This document shows, one piece after another, positions 55,957 through 64,000 of a stretch of DNA of 64,000 nt. A program made the position numbers and the translations under genes. How positions within the stretch are numbered: position 1 is the first letter of the stretch; each line of letters starts with the position of its first letter. The stretch covers positions 118,609 through 182,608 of the forward strand of contig NZ_JAESWA010000024.1 in NCBI RefSeq assembly GCF_016765615.1, given 5' to 3'. Below the pieces are notes generated by a model. The model searched no databases. It was not told the DNA's origin and saw only the letters and a list, made by a program, of their open reading frames with translations. This DNA is from Clostridium paridis (lineage in GTDB: Bacteria > Bacillota > Clostridia > Clostridiales > Clostridiaceae).

Positions 55957-57279
55957 ATGAATAAGATTAATGACATAAAGGACTGGTTAAATGTTCAATT
56001 ATGTAATTCAGCCGATGCTGAATTCAGAACATTAAACTACAATAAAAAGAAAGCTTATATTTGTTTTATTTCTAGTATCTGTGACTTAGAAAATATTATG
56101 AAAACACTCATTACTCCTTTTTTTAACATGACAAGCTACGAAAACTTTCAAAATTATATTATTTCATTACCTAAATGCACTACAGCAACTGATAAAAACT
56201 TTATACTAAATAAAATCTTGCATGGTTCAGTTGCTATATTACTTGAAAATGATATTTACATATTTGAAGCAAAAAAGTTTATGGAAAGTAGTATATCTGA
56301 TTCTTTTAGTGAAACTGTAACTCAAGGGCCTAAAGATAATTTACAAGAAAACATAGAAACAAATCTCAACTTAATTCGCAATCGTTATAGCCAAAAAAAT
56401 TTAACTGTTGAACAACATATGCTTGGCGTAGAAAATATACCTGCAGTAATTTTATATAACAATCAATTAGTTGACTATAACATATTAGATCAGCTTAATA
56501 AAAAGATAGAAGAATTTTATGTTAAATCCATTAATTCAGTTCAAAAAATACATAAAGATTTTATGAAAGAAAATTCAATACTTTTCCCTACAATTATGGT
56601 TATAGATAGGACTGACCGTATAATCAAAAATATTGAAGATGGCAAAGTAATTATGTTAGTACAAGGTAATCCGTATGCTTTGATTTTACCTTCAGTATTT
56701 TTTGATTTTATGATTTCTATGGATGACTACTACCAACTTCCAGCCATCAGTACATTTCTTCTTATTCTTAGATATATAAGTGCTTTTTTAGTAATCGCTT
56801 TGCCTGGGTTATATGTTGGTTCCACCTCATATAATCCTGAAATCTTTCGATATGAATTTGCAATGTCTATAGCAAGTAGCCGTGTAGATTTACCTTATCA
56901 ATCATTTTTAGAGGTGCTTTTTATGTTAATTATTATGGAATTATTATTAAATTCGTCTACGAATCTACCTAAAGGTACTGGATCAGTTGCTACAACTGTA
57001 GGTGGGTTAATTCTTGGTCAATCTGCTGTAGCTGCTGGCTTAGCAACTAATATAATGGTTATTATTATATCTACTATAATAATCTCTTACTACATATTAC
57101 CAGCAAATTTAATAAACCGTGCTATAAGCTTAAGTAAATATATTGTGCTGATCTTCTCCGTATTTTATGGCTTAATAGGAGTTATTATTGGCTTCATTGT
57201 TATAATCTTTTATTTAGCTAGTATTAGGAGCTTTGGTAAACCATATTTACAACTTTTCTCTTCAAAAAATAAAATGTGA
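55957..57279 (+). CDS. gerKA: Spore germinant receptor A subunit (GerAA/GerKA family)
   Basis: 440 residues, a little shorter than the usual 480-500. A soluble N-terminal half ends with QGPKDNLQENIETNLNLIRNRY, the GerA hallmark. The C-terminal half has five or so membrane helices (LLILRYISAFLVIALPGLYVG, then GTGSVATTVGGLILGQSAV). It forms the inner-membrane germinant receptor with the B and C subunits encoded next. A poorly matched sigma-G-like promoter (GGTATA, then AAAATATA) lies upstream, as expected for forespore expression. The K-type symbol is by analogy; the germinant is unknown. Confidence 0.88.
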   Translation: MNKINDIKDWLNVQLCNSADAEFRTLNYNKKKAYICFISSICDLENIMKTLITPFFNMTSYENFQNYIISLPKCTTATDKNFILNKILHGSVAILLENDIYIFEAKKFMESSISDSFSETVTQGPKDNLQENIETNLNLIRNRYSQKNLTVEQHMLGVENIPAVILYNNQLVDYNILDQLNKKIEEFYVKSINSVQKIHKDFMKENSILFPTIMVIDRTDRIIKNIEDGKVIMLVQGNPYALILPSVFFDFMISMDDYYQLPAISTFLLILRYISAFLVIALPGLYVGSTSYNPEIFRYEFAMSIASSRVDLPYQSFLEVLFMLIIMELLLNSSTNLPKGTGSVATTVGGLILGQSAVAAGLATNIMVIIISTIIISYYILPANLINRAISLSKYIVLIFSVFYGLIGVIIGFIVIIFYLASIRSFGKPYLQLFSSKNKM

Positions 57280-57305
57280 TATTTAGCCATAAAGAAGGTG
57301 CCTTA

Positions 57306-58409
57306 ATGAAACGCTATTTTTTTTATCTTGTATTTATAAACTCTATCAATAATATAATAATTTTTTTACCAAGGATTATTCTGCATGATCAATACCAAGG
57401 TTCAATTATGGCTATCATTTTTGCAATTCCTTTTGGTACAATCTTGCTGTATTTATTTATGAAATCAATTATAAATTTTCCTAACAAGGCTTTTCCAGAA
57501 ATATTATCTATTACCTTCCCTAGATGGGCACAAATTAGTATTATGCTTTTTATTTGCTCACTATGGTATATATCTGGTTTTTTTATGTTATTAGCTTTAA
57601 TTCAGATGATTCAACGTTTTATCTTTTTCAAGATGTCTGAATATATGCTATTAGCTATTCTTGTACTTGTGCTAATTTGGGCCATACAAACAGATGGATT
57701 AACTATATTTCACTCACTAGAAATATTTTTAATTATTATAATTCCTATGATTTTATTTATTTTTACTAAAGCTATATTTAATCATTACTTTTCTTGGGAT
57801 TCATGCCTTGAAGTTGTGACTCATACTTTTTCTATGCCAACATTGTCATCGTATGCTGTAACAACCTATATGTTTACTGGATATACTGATATGCTTGTTT
57901 TCAATAAATTCTTTAATAAAGAAAATTTTCAACTAAAACACATATGGGTATTTCCTTTAATTGAGCTATTTTTATTAATCTTTGCCCTTTTTATACCAAT
58001 TGGCTTTTTAGGAACACAGCAAGCATCTTCATTTAATTATCCTTGGATAGCTACTACTGATTGCATTAGCATAAAAATTGGAATAATTGAGCGTACTATG
58101 TTCATATATATATTACTTTTCTTTTTTACAGCTATAATAAACATAATAATACATTGGTATGTCTCCTTCGAACTAATTAATGATATGTTTAAACTTCAAA
58201 TTAAACCTAATAAAACTCAAAAGATTCCTTGGTACATATTAGGTGTATTTGGCATCATTCCATTTTTACTGATAGGGATATTTAAAAATGAAGAAGCAAT
58301 ATTCTCTTCTGGAACTGTATGGCTCATACTTAGACTTTTTGCAGAACCTATTGTGGTTGGCTTAGTAATTCTAACAGCTTATATTGCAAAAAAGAAAGGA
58401 GCTACTTAA
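57306..58409 (+). CDS. gerKB: Spore germinant receptor B subunit (GerAB/GerKB family permease)
   Basis: 367 residues, ten membrane helices of the amino acid/polyamine transporter fold (APC-like), typical of GerAB. This subunit is thought to bind the germinant. The ATG at 57306 follows AAGAAGGTG; a GTG overlapping the gerKA stop is open but lacks a site. The C subunit gene starts at its stop codon (TAATG). In family members the ligand pocket lies between helices 1, 3, 6 and 8; the residues cannot be assigned a ligand here. Confidence 0.9.
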   Translation: MKRYFFYLVFINSINNIIIFLPRIILHDQYQGSIMAIIFAIPFGTILLYLFMKSIINFPNKAFPEILSITFPRWAQISIMLFICSLWYISGFFMLLALIQMIQRFIFFKMSEYMLLAILVLVLIWAIQTDGLTIFHSLEIFLIIIIPMILFIFTKAIFNHYFSWDSCLEVVTHTFSMPTLSSYAVTTYMFTGYTDMLVFNKFFNKENFQLKHIWVFPLIELFLLIFALFIPIGFLGTQQASSFNYPWIATTDCISIKIGIIERTMFIYILLFFFTAIINIIIHWYVSFELINDMFKLQIKPNKTQKIPWYILGVFGIIPFLLIGIFKNEEAIFSSGTVWLILRLFAEPIVVGLVILTAYIAKKKGAT

Positions 58410-59530
58410 TGCGTATCTTAAAGTGTTTTTTTATATCAATATTTATAACTCAAATACTTTTAATTTCTAGTGGCTGCAGCAGTACCAAAGAGATCGATAA
58501 AAGAGCTTTTGTGGCTTGCATAGGCATTGATAAAGTGGAACAAGATATGCATCGCTTTAAAATAACGCTAACCCTAGCACTTCCAGAAAAACAAATCGTA
58601 GACTACTTGAATCTAACTGCTGAAGCGAACACCTTAGCTGAAGCAATTGATGTACTTAAAACCCAAAGTAGTAAAGATATTGATTTTAGTTATGCAAAAG
58701 TTATTTTATTTGGAAAAGATTTAGCCACAGAAGACTTATCAGTTGCCATGGATTGGCTTATGCGTATAAAAGAAATTCAAACAATTGCTTTTGTTGTCGT
58801 AGGTGATCCTAGTGCAAAGTTTGTCTTAGATAAACGAGCTGAACTTCAAAAAAAGTCTGGGAAAAATTTATTGTCTATGAGTTCACTGATACTTGCATTT
58901 GATGGTTCCGGTGTGGAAACAAATTATATCACTCAAGTATATCTATTTGATTTTTATCGTAGTATGACCGAACTCGGAGTTACTCCCTTTCTTCCAATCA
59001 TTAAAGTTCAGCAAGATCATTTTAAAATTAATCAGCTTGCCTTATTAGAAAAAGATAAATCATTAAAAATTAAGACAATATTTTCTCCTGATGAAACAGA
59101 AATATTTAACATGATATATAATAATAAAAATCATTTAAGGCTTAATATAACTACACCTCAAAGAGAATTTGTAATAAGGGTTCAAAATGTAAAACATAAT
59201 TACTCCATTAATTCTGCTAATAAATCACATCCTAAATTACAGTATAATGTTAAGATAACTGGAATTATTGCAGAATCTACAACAACACAAGTACCGATAA
59301 ACTTAAATTCCTGCGAGAAACTATCCTCGGAAGTACTGGAAGGGCAAATATTAAAGATGTTAAAAAAACTCCAAGCAGAGAATCTTGATCCAATAGGATT
59401 TGGTCTAAGATATCGCTCAAGAAATTGGAATAACTCTACGAAGTTCAAAGATTGGAATAACTTATATCCAAGTATAGATTATGAAGTGAATTTAAAGATG
59501 AAATTAGAATCATCAGGACTAGTTAAATAA
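58409..59530 (+). CDS. gerKC: Spore germinant receptor C subunit, lipoprotein (GerAC/GerKC family)
   Basis: 373 residues with lipobox ISSGC (Cys23) and the three-domain GerAC layout: RAFVACIGIDKVE early, a middle domain with FSYAKVILFGKDLA, and the C-terminal QILKMLKKLQAENLDPIGFGLRYR region. It is attached to the outer face of the inner spore membrane. It overlaps the B subunit stop by one base and ends the ger operon. Confidence 0.92.
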   Translation: MRILKCFFISIFITQILLISSGCSSTKEIDKRAFVACIGIDKVEQDMHRFKITLTLALPEKQIVDYLNLTAEANTLAEAIDVLKTQSSKDIDFSYAKVILFGKDLATEDLSVAMDWLMRIKEIQTIAFVVVGDPSAKFVLDKRAELQKKSGKNLLSMSSLILAFDGSGVETNYITQVYLFDFYRSMTELGVTPFLPIIKVQQDHFKINQLALLEKDKSLKIKTIFSPDETEIFNMIYNNKNHLRLNITTPQREFVIRVQNVKHNYSINSANKSHPKLQYNVKITGIIAESTTTQVPINLNSCEKLSSEVLEGQILKMLKKLQAENLDPIGFGLRYRSRNWNNSTKFKDWNNLYPSIDYEVNLKMKLESSGLVK

Positions 59531-59548
59531 ATTAATTTCGTTAAAATC

Positions 59549-59586
59549 AAAAGCATTAATAGATTACTATTTCTATTAATGCTTTT
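59549..59586 (+). terminator. Terminator of the ger operon
   Basis: Perfect 14-bp stem AAAAGCATTAATAG/CTATTAATGCTTTT with a 10-base loop, followed by a T-rich stretch. Confidence 0.85.
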
Positions 59587-59923
59587 CTATTTACATTATA
59601 AATTCAATGCAAATTGTAAGATATATACATTTATGTTAATATATATGTATATAATTAATAGAACTACTAGTTAAACTCAACTAACTGTTAAAATCACTAT
59701 TCATAACTTTTTCTACTTATCTTCTTAAATTCTACAATTCACTTAATGATGATAAATTAATCTACCTAATCAATCACAATCCTAATACATAACTGAAGAT
59801 AATCTTAAAGTACAAAAGACTATCTACCGATGAATCTTATTAATCTACAAGGAGGTGAAACTTAATCAACTTCTCGAATATAGGATGTTACATTAAATAT
59901 TTGTATAAGGGGGAACAAGTATA
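59587..59923 (+). promoter_or_regulatory. Long leader region of the GH5 endoglucanase gene with an orphan Shine-Dalgarno sequence
   Basis: 336 bases without a gene. An inverted repeat TATATACAT/ATGTATATA (59622-59630, 59645-59653) lies near the upstream end. AAGGAGGTGA at 59849-59858 is a perfect 10-base match to the 3' end of 16S rRNA, yet no start codon follows at usable distance; the endoglucanase has its own site (AAGGGGG) 60 bases further on. The orphan site may bind ribosomes and protect the mRNA 5' end. A GTG inside it could open a 13-codon frame (59855-59896). Confidence 0.45.
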
Positions 59924-61336
59924 ATGAAAAGATTCAAAAAGATAATTTCATTGCTTATTATTGTAACTACTATTTTTACAACTGCTGCTTTTAGTAACGT
60001 TCAAAAGGTAACTGCTGCTGTAGACTCTAATAATGACGACTGGCTACATTGCGTAGGAAATAAAATCTACGATATGAATGGTAAAGAGGTTTGGCTAACA
60101 GGCGCAAACTGGTTTGGCTTTAACTGTAGCGAAAACGTATTCCACGGCGCATGGTATGACATTAAAGGAATATTAAAAGGAGTAGCTGATAGAGGAATAG
60201 GTTTTTTAAGAATCCCTATTTCTTCCGAACTTTTGTACAGCTGGATGATAGGAACACCCAATAAGGTTTCAAGCGTAACTGCTGCTAATAATCCACCATA
60301 CTATGTTTGTAATCCTGATTTTTATGATCCAACTACAAATGGTCCTAAAAATAGCATGGAGATTTTTGATATCATCATGAGCTACTGTAAACAATTTGGT
60401 ATAAAAGTTATGGTTGATGTTCATAGTCCAGATGCTAATAACTCAGGGCACAATTATCCATTGTGGTATGGTGTAACCACTTCTACAGCTGGAGAAATAA
60501 CTACTCAAAAATGGATAGATACTTTAGCATGGCTAGCAAATAAGTACAAAAATGACGATACTATCTTGGCCTTTGACCTAAAAAATGAACCACATGGTAA
60601 AAGGGGATATACTGCAACTACACCTACAGATATGGCAAAATGGGACAACTCTACAGATGAAAACAACTGGAAATATGCTGCTGAAAAGTGCTCTAAAGCT
60701 GTACTTGCTTCAAACCCTAAATTATTAGTAATGATTGAAGGCGTTGAACAATACCCAAAAACTGAAAAAGGTTATACCTACGCTACACCAGATATATGGG
60801 GAGCTACTGGGGATGCTTCTCCATGGTATGGAGCTTGGTGGGGTGGAAATTTAAGAGGAGTAAAAGACTATCCAATTAACTTAGGCACACTTAACAGTCA
60901 AGTAGTATACTCTCCTCATGACTATGGTCCATCAGTGTATAATCAAACATGGTTTGATAAGGACTTTACAACCCAAACTTTATTAGATGACTATTGGTAT
61001 GACTCCTGGGCATATATTAATGATAAGGGCATCGCACCTCTTCTTATTGGAGAATGGGGCGGATATATGGACGGAGGAAAGAATCAAAAATGGATGACAC
61101 TCCTTAGGGATTATATGATAAAGAATCATATTAATCATACCTTCTGGTGTATAAATCCAAACTCAGGTGATACAGGTGGGTTATTAAGCTATGATTGGAC
61201 AACTTGGGATGAGGCAAAATACGGTTTATTAAAACCTGCCCTATGGCAATCAAATGGGAAGTTCATTGGTCTTGATCATCAAGTACCTCTTGGTTCAAAT
61301 GGTATTTCCTTAAGTCAGTATTATGGAACAAAATAA
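59924..61336 (+). CDS. Secreted GH5 endoglucanase (cellulase)
   Basis: 470 residues. Signal peptide of about 31 residues (hydrophobic core LLIIVTTIFTTAAF, cleavage near TAA). The catalytic domain is glycoside hydrolase family 5 of the endo-beta-1,4-glucanase type: acid/base Glu222 in LKNEPHG and nucleophile Glu377 in LLIGEWGGY, with VMVDVHSPD and YSPHDYGP strands. There is no carbohydrate-binding module, dockerin or cell-wall anchor, so the enzyme should be free and soluble. It hydrolyses internal bonds of cellulose or mixed-linkage glucan. Monocistronic with an unusual leader and a terminator. Confidence 0.93.
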   Translation: MKRFKKIISLLIIVTTIFTTAAFSNVQKVTAAVDSNNDDWLHCVGNKIYDMNGKEVWLTGANWFGFNCSENVFHGAWYDIKGILKGVADRGIGFLRIPISSELLYSWMIGTPNKVSSVTAANNPPYYVCNPDFYDPTTNGPKNSMEIFDIIMSYCKQFGIKVMVDVHSPDANNSGHNYPLWYGVTTSTAGEITTQKWIDTLAWLANKYKNDDTILAFDLKNEPHGKRGYTATTPTDMAKWDNSTDENNWKYAAEKCSKAVLASNPKLLVMIEGVEQYPKTEKGYTYATPDIWGATGDASPWYGAWWGGNLRGVKDYPINLGTLNSQVVYSPHDYGPSVYNQTWFDKDFTTQTLLDDYWYDSWAYINDKGIAPLLIGEWGGYMDGGKNQKWMTLLRDYMIKNHINHTFWCINPNSGDTGGLLSYDWTTWDEAKYGLLKPALWQSNGKFIGLDHQVPLGSNGISLSQYYGTK

Positions 61337-61374
61337 TCAGTATTTAATTTAGGCTTCCAACTATGAAATAAATG

Positions 61375-61421
61375 AAAAGAATGAAAATGGGCTTCTTTTT
61401 AAAACCCATTATCATTCTTTT
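61375..61421 (+). terminator. Terminator after the endoglucanase gene
   Basis: AAAAGAATGA and TCATTCTTTT arms with an inner AATGGG/CCCATT pair, then TTTTTTG. Confidence 0.82.
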
Positions 61422-61518
61422 TTGCCATCTTACATTATATTGAATTTATTTAATATATTAACTTTGAAATATGGTAAAATATAATAATATTAAGAACTTA
61501 AAATAGGAGGTTTCTATT

Positions 61519-61797
61519 ATGGCTATAAAAGACTACCTTAAATTTTTTTCTACTGAAACTCATCTACAATTAGATTATATTATTACGTTTAAAGACATGG
61601 ATAGACCTAATATAACGGACTTCCCTGCTCTCCAACAATTAGGAAATTGGGATTCTTACGGTGAACATGGGTTTCGTATAAGCTGCAAGCTTCCTAAGGA
61701 TAAATTTGAAGAAGTAATTAGTGAAGAAATGAACATATCAAAAGATAAATTTACAATAATCAACAGTGCTGAATTTGCAGGTGCTAGATTTTTTTAA
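61519..61797 (+). CDS. Small soluble hypothetical protein (92 aa)
   Basis: Not recognised. A mixed alpha/beta protein with aromatic residues and several acidic positions, no signal peptide or membrane helix. A strong ribosome binding site (AGGAGGT) and a dedicated terminator show that it is a real gene. No operon partner: the next gene is convergent. Confidence 0.7.
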   Translation: MAIKDYLKFFSTETHLQLDYIITFKDMDRPNITDFPALQQLGNWDSYGEHGFRISCKLPKDKFEEVISEEMNISKDKFTIINSAEFAGARFF

Positions 61798-61811
61798 TAC
61801 ACAAATATATA

Positions 61812-61848
61812 AAGCCACACACTTTCATTTTTTGAAAATGTGTGGCTT
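61812..61848. terminator. Bidirectional terminator between the small protein and the PAP2 genes
   Basis: 16-bp stem with one mismatch (61812-61827 with 61833-61848; AAGCCACAC/GTGTGGCTT at the base) between convergent genes. Confidence 0.88.
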
Positions 61849-61856
61849 GAATTATT

Positions 61857-62441
61857 TTAATTATTATATGATTTTTTTGATTTAACCTTCATTACTATCT
61901 TACATTCAATTCTTTCATATAGACTTCCAACTATATCTTTTAGCTTAATGTTATAAATATAATTTGTTACAAAAACAATAAAATATGCCCCTATTATATC
62001 AAACGGATAGTGATGTCCTACATATACTCTTGAAAATCCTACAAATACAGAAAGAATAGTTAAAATTACACTCAGTAATTTATTATAGTTTTTAAGCCCT
62101 AATGCTATACTCATTGTCCCAGTAGCATGATCACTTGGAAATGATGCATCTGCCGTATGTGGGAATAGTAAATTCACTTTATTATGTACAAATGGTCTAT
62201 CAACATAATAAATACTTCCAATAATAAAGCTTAGTATTAAATTAATTGAAGTTAACACAATTGTATTTAACGCAACTTTTCTATATTCTATCTTATTATT
62301 TAGCATACCTAATATAAATATTATTGCAGTTACTGCCATAAATATATAGGGCATATCTTTTGAAAAGAAAATCATCATTTTATCAATCATCGTATTCTTA
62401 TTTGCTAGATCATTTATTAGTCTAAAAAATTCTAAATTCAT
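61857..62441 (-). CDS. PAP2-family phosphatase, BcrC-like undecaprenyl-diphosphatase
   Basis: 194 residues, five or six membrane helices. PAP2 motifs: Asp81-Arg-Pro in YYVDRPF, the PSDH motif at 102-105 (FPSDHATG), and SRVYVGHHYPFD at 137-148. The N-terminal pattern MNLEFFRLINDLANKNTMIDKM matches the BcrC/YbjG type, which dephosphorylates undecaprenyl pyrophosphate on the outer face of the membrane to regenerate carrier lipid for the wall. It lies in a minus-strand run with a second PAP2 gene and a DedA gene. Confidence 0.85.
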   Translation of the reverse strand: MNLEFFRLINDLANKNTMIDKMMIFFSKDMPYIFMAVTAIIFILGMLNNKIEYRKVALNTIVLTSINLILSFIIGSIYYVDRPFVHNKVNLLFPHTADASFPSDHATGTMSIALGLKNYNKLLSVILTILSVFVGFSRVYVGHHYPFDIIGAYFIVFVTNYIYNIKLKDIVGSLYERIECKIVMKVKSKKSYNN

Positions 62442-62456
62442 ATTTAAATATCCTTT

Positions 62457-63029
62457 CTATACTATGCTTTTGTACAAAATAGCAATCTTATCAATATATC
62501 CACTTTGTATCATTATAAAAATTAATTTTGAACACATTATTCCTATTAAAACTCCTGCTATAACATCTGTTGGATAATGTACGTAAAGATATAACCTTGA
62601 TAATGCTATTAAAAATGCTATCCCAACAAATATCAGTTTATACTCGCTAAAATATATAGATAATACTCCTGCTACTGCAAATGAAGATAAAGTATGCCCA
62701 GATGGGAAAGAATAAGTTAGTGGCTTTGCTATTAAAAGTTCGCTGCCATTATAATCACAAGGCCTAATCCTTCTGACTATATGTTTTACTATTCCTTCTC
62801 CTATTAGAGTGCTAACAATTAATGTTAATATTACCGTGTACCCAATTAATCTATAGGGCTTATTTGCTATTAAAATTGCTGCTATTACAATCCAAACTAA
62901 CCCTAGGTTTCCCATACTTGTTACTATTGGCATTACACTATCTAGATATTTATTTTTCAAATACTTTCTGACAATGTACAGTCCATAATTATCAAATGTA
63001 TTTATTTTTCTTAATACATTAAAACACAT
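62457..63029 (-). CDS. PAP2-family phosphatase (second)
   Basis: 190 residues, membrane protein with the three PAP2 motifs: KHIVRRIRP (82-90), SFPSGHTLSS with PSGH at 109-112, and SRLYLYVHYPTD (144-155). The PSGH form and the longer N-terminal half differ from the BcrC-like neighbour, resembling lipid phosphate phosphatases such as PgpB-like enzymes. The substrate could be undecaprenyl pyrophosphate or phosphatidylglycerol phosphate. 15 bases separate it from the next gene, so the two are cotranscribed. Confidence 0.85.
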   Translation of the reverse strand: MCFNVLRKINTFDNYGLYIVRKYLKNKYLDSVMPIVTSMGNLGLVWIVIAAILIANKPYRLIGYTVILTLIVSTLIGEGIVKHIVRRIRPCDYNGSELLIAKPLTYSFPSGHTLSSFAVAGVLSIYFSEYKLIFVGIAFLIALSRLYLYVHYPTDVIAGVLIGIMCSKLIFIMIQSGYIDKIAILYKSIV

Positions 63030-63087
63030 CTAATCACCTCTCTTACATAGTAACTGTGTATTTTCTCCTCCTAAAAACTTGAAACAA

Positions 63088-63759
63088 TTAAATTTCTGAA
63101 ATGATATCATTCTCGTTGTCATCCCTATTTTTCCTTTCTTTAATAACTGTAATTACCGCTGGAATAAGAGAGATTATAATAATAGCTATTAAGACATATG
63201 AAAAGTGTTCTTTAATAAATGGTAAGTTTCCAAAAAAGAATCCTCCACCTAAAAATAAAGTTACCCATAACCCTCCACCTGCCATATTGTAAGGGATAAA
63301 CTTTGAATAGTTCATCTTTCCTATACCTGCTACAAAAGGTGCAAAGGTTCTAATTATAGGTATAAATCTCGCTATTACTATAGCCATTGAACCATGTTCC
63401 TGATAAAACTTCTGTGCTTTTATTAAGTGAGCTTTATTTATAAATTTTAAATCTTCTTTTTCTAGTATTTTGTGTCCTATTTTTTTACCTATATGATAAT
63501 TAACTAAGTCTCCAAGCACAGCAGCTAAATATATTATCATCCAAAGAATAAATATATTCATTCCTCCCATTGCTGCTATTGCTCCAGCAGCGAAAAGCAT
63601 TGAATCTCCTGGTAAAAATGGTGTCACAACTACTCCTGTTTCTAAAAATATAATTAAAAATAAAATACCATAAGTCAATATTCCATATTGATTAACTATT
63701 TGACTTAGAAACTTATCAATATGCAATATTACTTCTATAAAATTTCCTAAAACACTCAT
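63088..63759 (-). CDS. DedA-family membrane protein
   Basis: 224 residues of the DedA/SNARE-associated (VTT) family: FLETGVVVTPFLPGDSMLFAAGA near the N-terminus and the RFIPIIRTFAPFVAGIGKM motif in the middle, with re-entrant and membrane helices. Some DedA proteins flip undecaprenyl phosphate back across the membrane, others phosphatidylethanolamine. Next to two PAP2 phosphatases the carrier-lipid role is attractive. The ATG at 63759 follows AGAGGAG; frames opening further upstream give a non-family extension. Confidence 0.88.
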   Translation of the reverse strand: MSVLGNFIEVILHIDKFLSQIVNQYGILTYGILFLIIFLETGVVVTPFLPGDSMLFAAGAIAAMGGMNIFILWMIIYLAAVLGDLVNYHIGKKIGHKILEKEDLKFINKAHLIKAQKFYQEHGSMAIVIARFIPIIRTFAPFVAGIGKMNYSKFIPYNMAGGGLWVTLFLGGGFFFGNLPFIKEHFSYVLIAIIIISLIPAVITVIKERKNRDDNENDIISEI

Positions 63760-63879
63760 ACTTTCTCCTCTCATGACTAAATAACTTAACATTGATTTAT
63801 GTTTTAAATTATGGACTCTATAAATTAAAATCACATTAAAATAACATTAGATTCTTCTTGGAAATTTGCAACATAATAA

Positions 63880-64000
63880 AAAACCACCAGCTTAGCTGGT
63901 GGTTTTGCCTTAGCCCTATAAGGGCATATTACTTGCGTTGTGCCTTAAGGCACCTGTAAAAGATTCGCAGCCGCATACTGCTTTACTTGCTACCCTTAAA
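63880..64000 (-). mobile_element. Probable right end of an IS200/IS605-type element (omega-RNA-like hairpins), continues past the window
   Basis: Three strong hairpins in 75 bases: AAAACCACCAGC/GCTGGTGGTTTT (63880-63906), GCCCT/AGGGC (63913-63925) and the perfect palindrome GTGCCTTAAGGCAC (63940-63953). The stretch is GC-richer than the surroundings. The layout, read on the minus strand, resembles the 3' end and right-end hairpins of TnpB-bearing elements, where a guide RNA is made from this region; tnpB would lie beyond base 64000. The assignment rests on pattern and memory of similar clostridial ends, not on a match. Confidence 0.42.

Noticed and set aside
63919..64000. Minus-strand frame ending near 63919 as the C-terminus of a TnpB protein
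   Set aside because: The readable peptide (SKAVCGCESFTGALRHNASN) does not show a TnpB motif I can identify, and only a fragment is in the window; the region was called only as a likely element end.

Overview
The window is a 64-kb piece of an AT-rich, low-GC, spore-forming Firmicute, almost certainly a Clostridium sensu stricto. The grounds are AGGAGG-type ribosome binding sites, a gerA-type germination operon, a membrane pyrophosphatase, small clostridial-type membrane proteins, and a sulfate-assimilation/siroheme block whose gene order I recall from C. acetobutylicum. No rRNA, tRNA, CRISPR array or complete transposon was seen. Most genes are on the minus strand.

Layout. 0-2 kb: an SsuABC/TauABC-type importer (lipoprotein, permease, and an ATPase cut by the window edge). 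2-5 kb: small membrane or helical proteins, an RmlD-like epimerase and a Cof-type HAD phosphatase. 5-9 kb: a proton-pumping pyrophosphatase (hppA) and a stand-alone hemL preceded by a dispersed repeat. 9-11 kb: a PadR/HAAS/DUF4097 operon with a clear promoter-operator. 11-14 kb: isochorismatase-like hydrolase, MFS exporter and AraC regulator. 14-18 kb: ECF sigma/DUF4179 pair, STAS-like protein and an atypical FabH-like enzyme.

18-33 kb is the main metabolic block. One long minus-strand unit (cysC, aprA-like, aprB-like, SsuA/B/C-like importer, cysD, cysN fused to a degenerate APS kinase domain) takes up and activates sulfate and reduces APS. A separate gene encodes a siroheme-dependent sulfite reductase. 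A third unit (hemA, siroheme synthase, hemC, cobA-hemD, hemB) makes the siroheme that this reductase needs. Together with hemL at 8 kb, this covers sulfate to sulfide and glutamyl-tRNA to siroheme.

33-36 kb: two plus-strand cell-surface genes. 36-46 kb: an eight-gene chemosensory operon headed by a TetR regulator and containing CheA, CheW, an MCP, CheB, a five-PAS hybrid kinase and two CheY-like receivers, but no CheR. It is driven by a near-consensus promoter with a TetR-like palindrome at the start site. 46-53 kb: DUF445 protein, MATE exporter, TraB-like lipoprotein, an ECF sigma factor between two paralogous membrane proteins, and small proteins. 53-60 kb: Cys-rich DUF11 protein, SDR dehydrogenase and a gerKA/KB/KC-type germinant receptor operon. 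60-64 kb: a secreted GH5 endoglucanase with an unusual leader, a small unknown protein, and a PAP2/PAP2/DedA trio that looks like an undecaprenyl-phosphate recycling module. The last 120 bases look like the right end of an IS200/IS605-type element.

The items most worth a second look are the APS pseudokinase fusion, the TetR-controlled chemosensory operon without CheR, the sigma factor between paralogues, the FabH-like protein without the usual His and Asn, and the dispersed repeat that abuts the hemL start codon.
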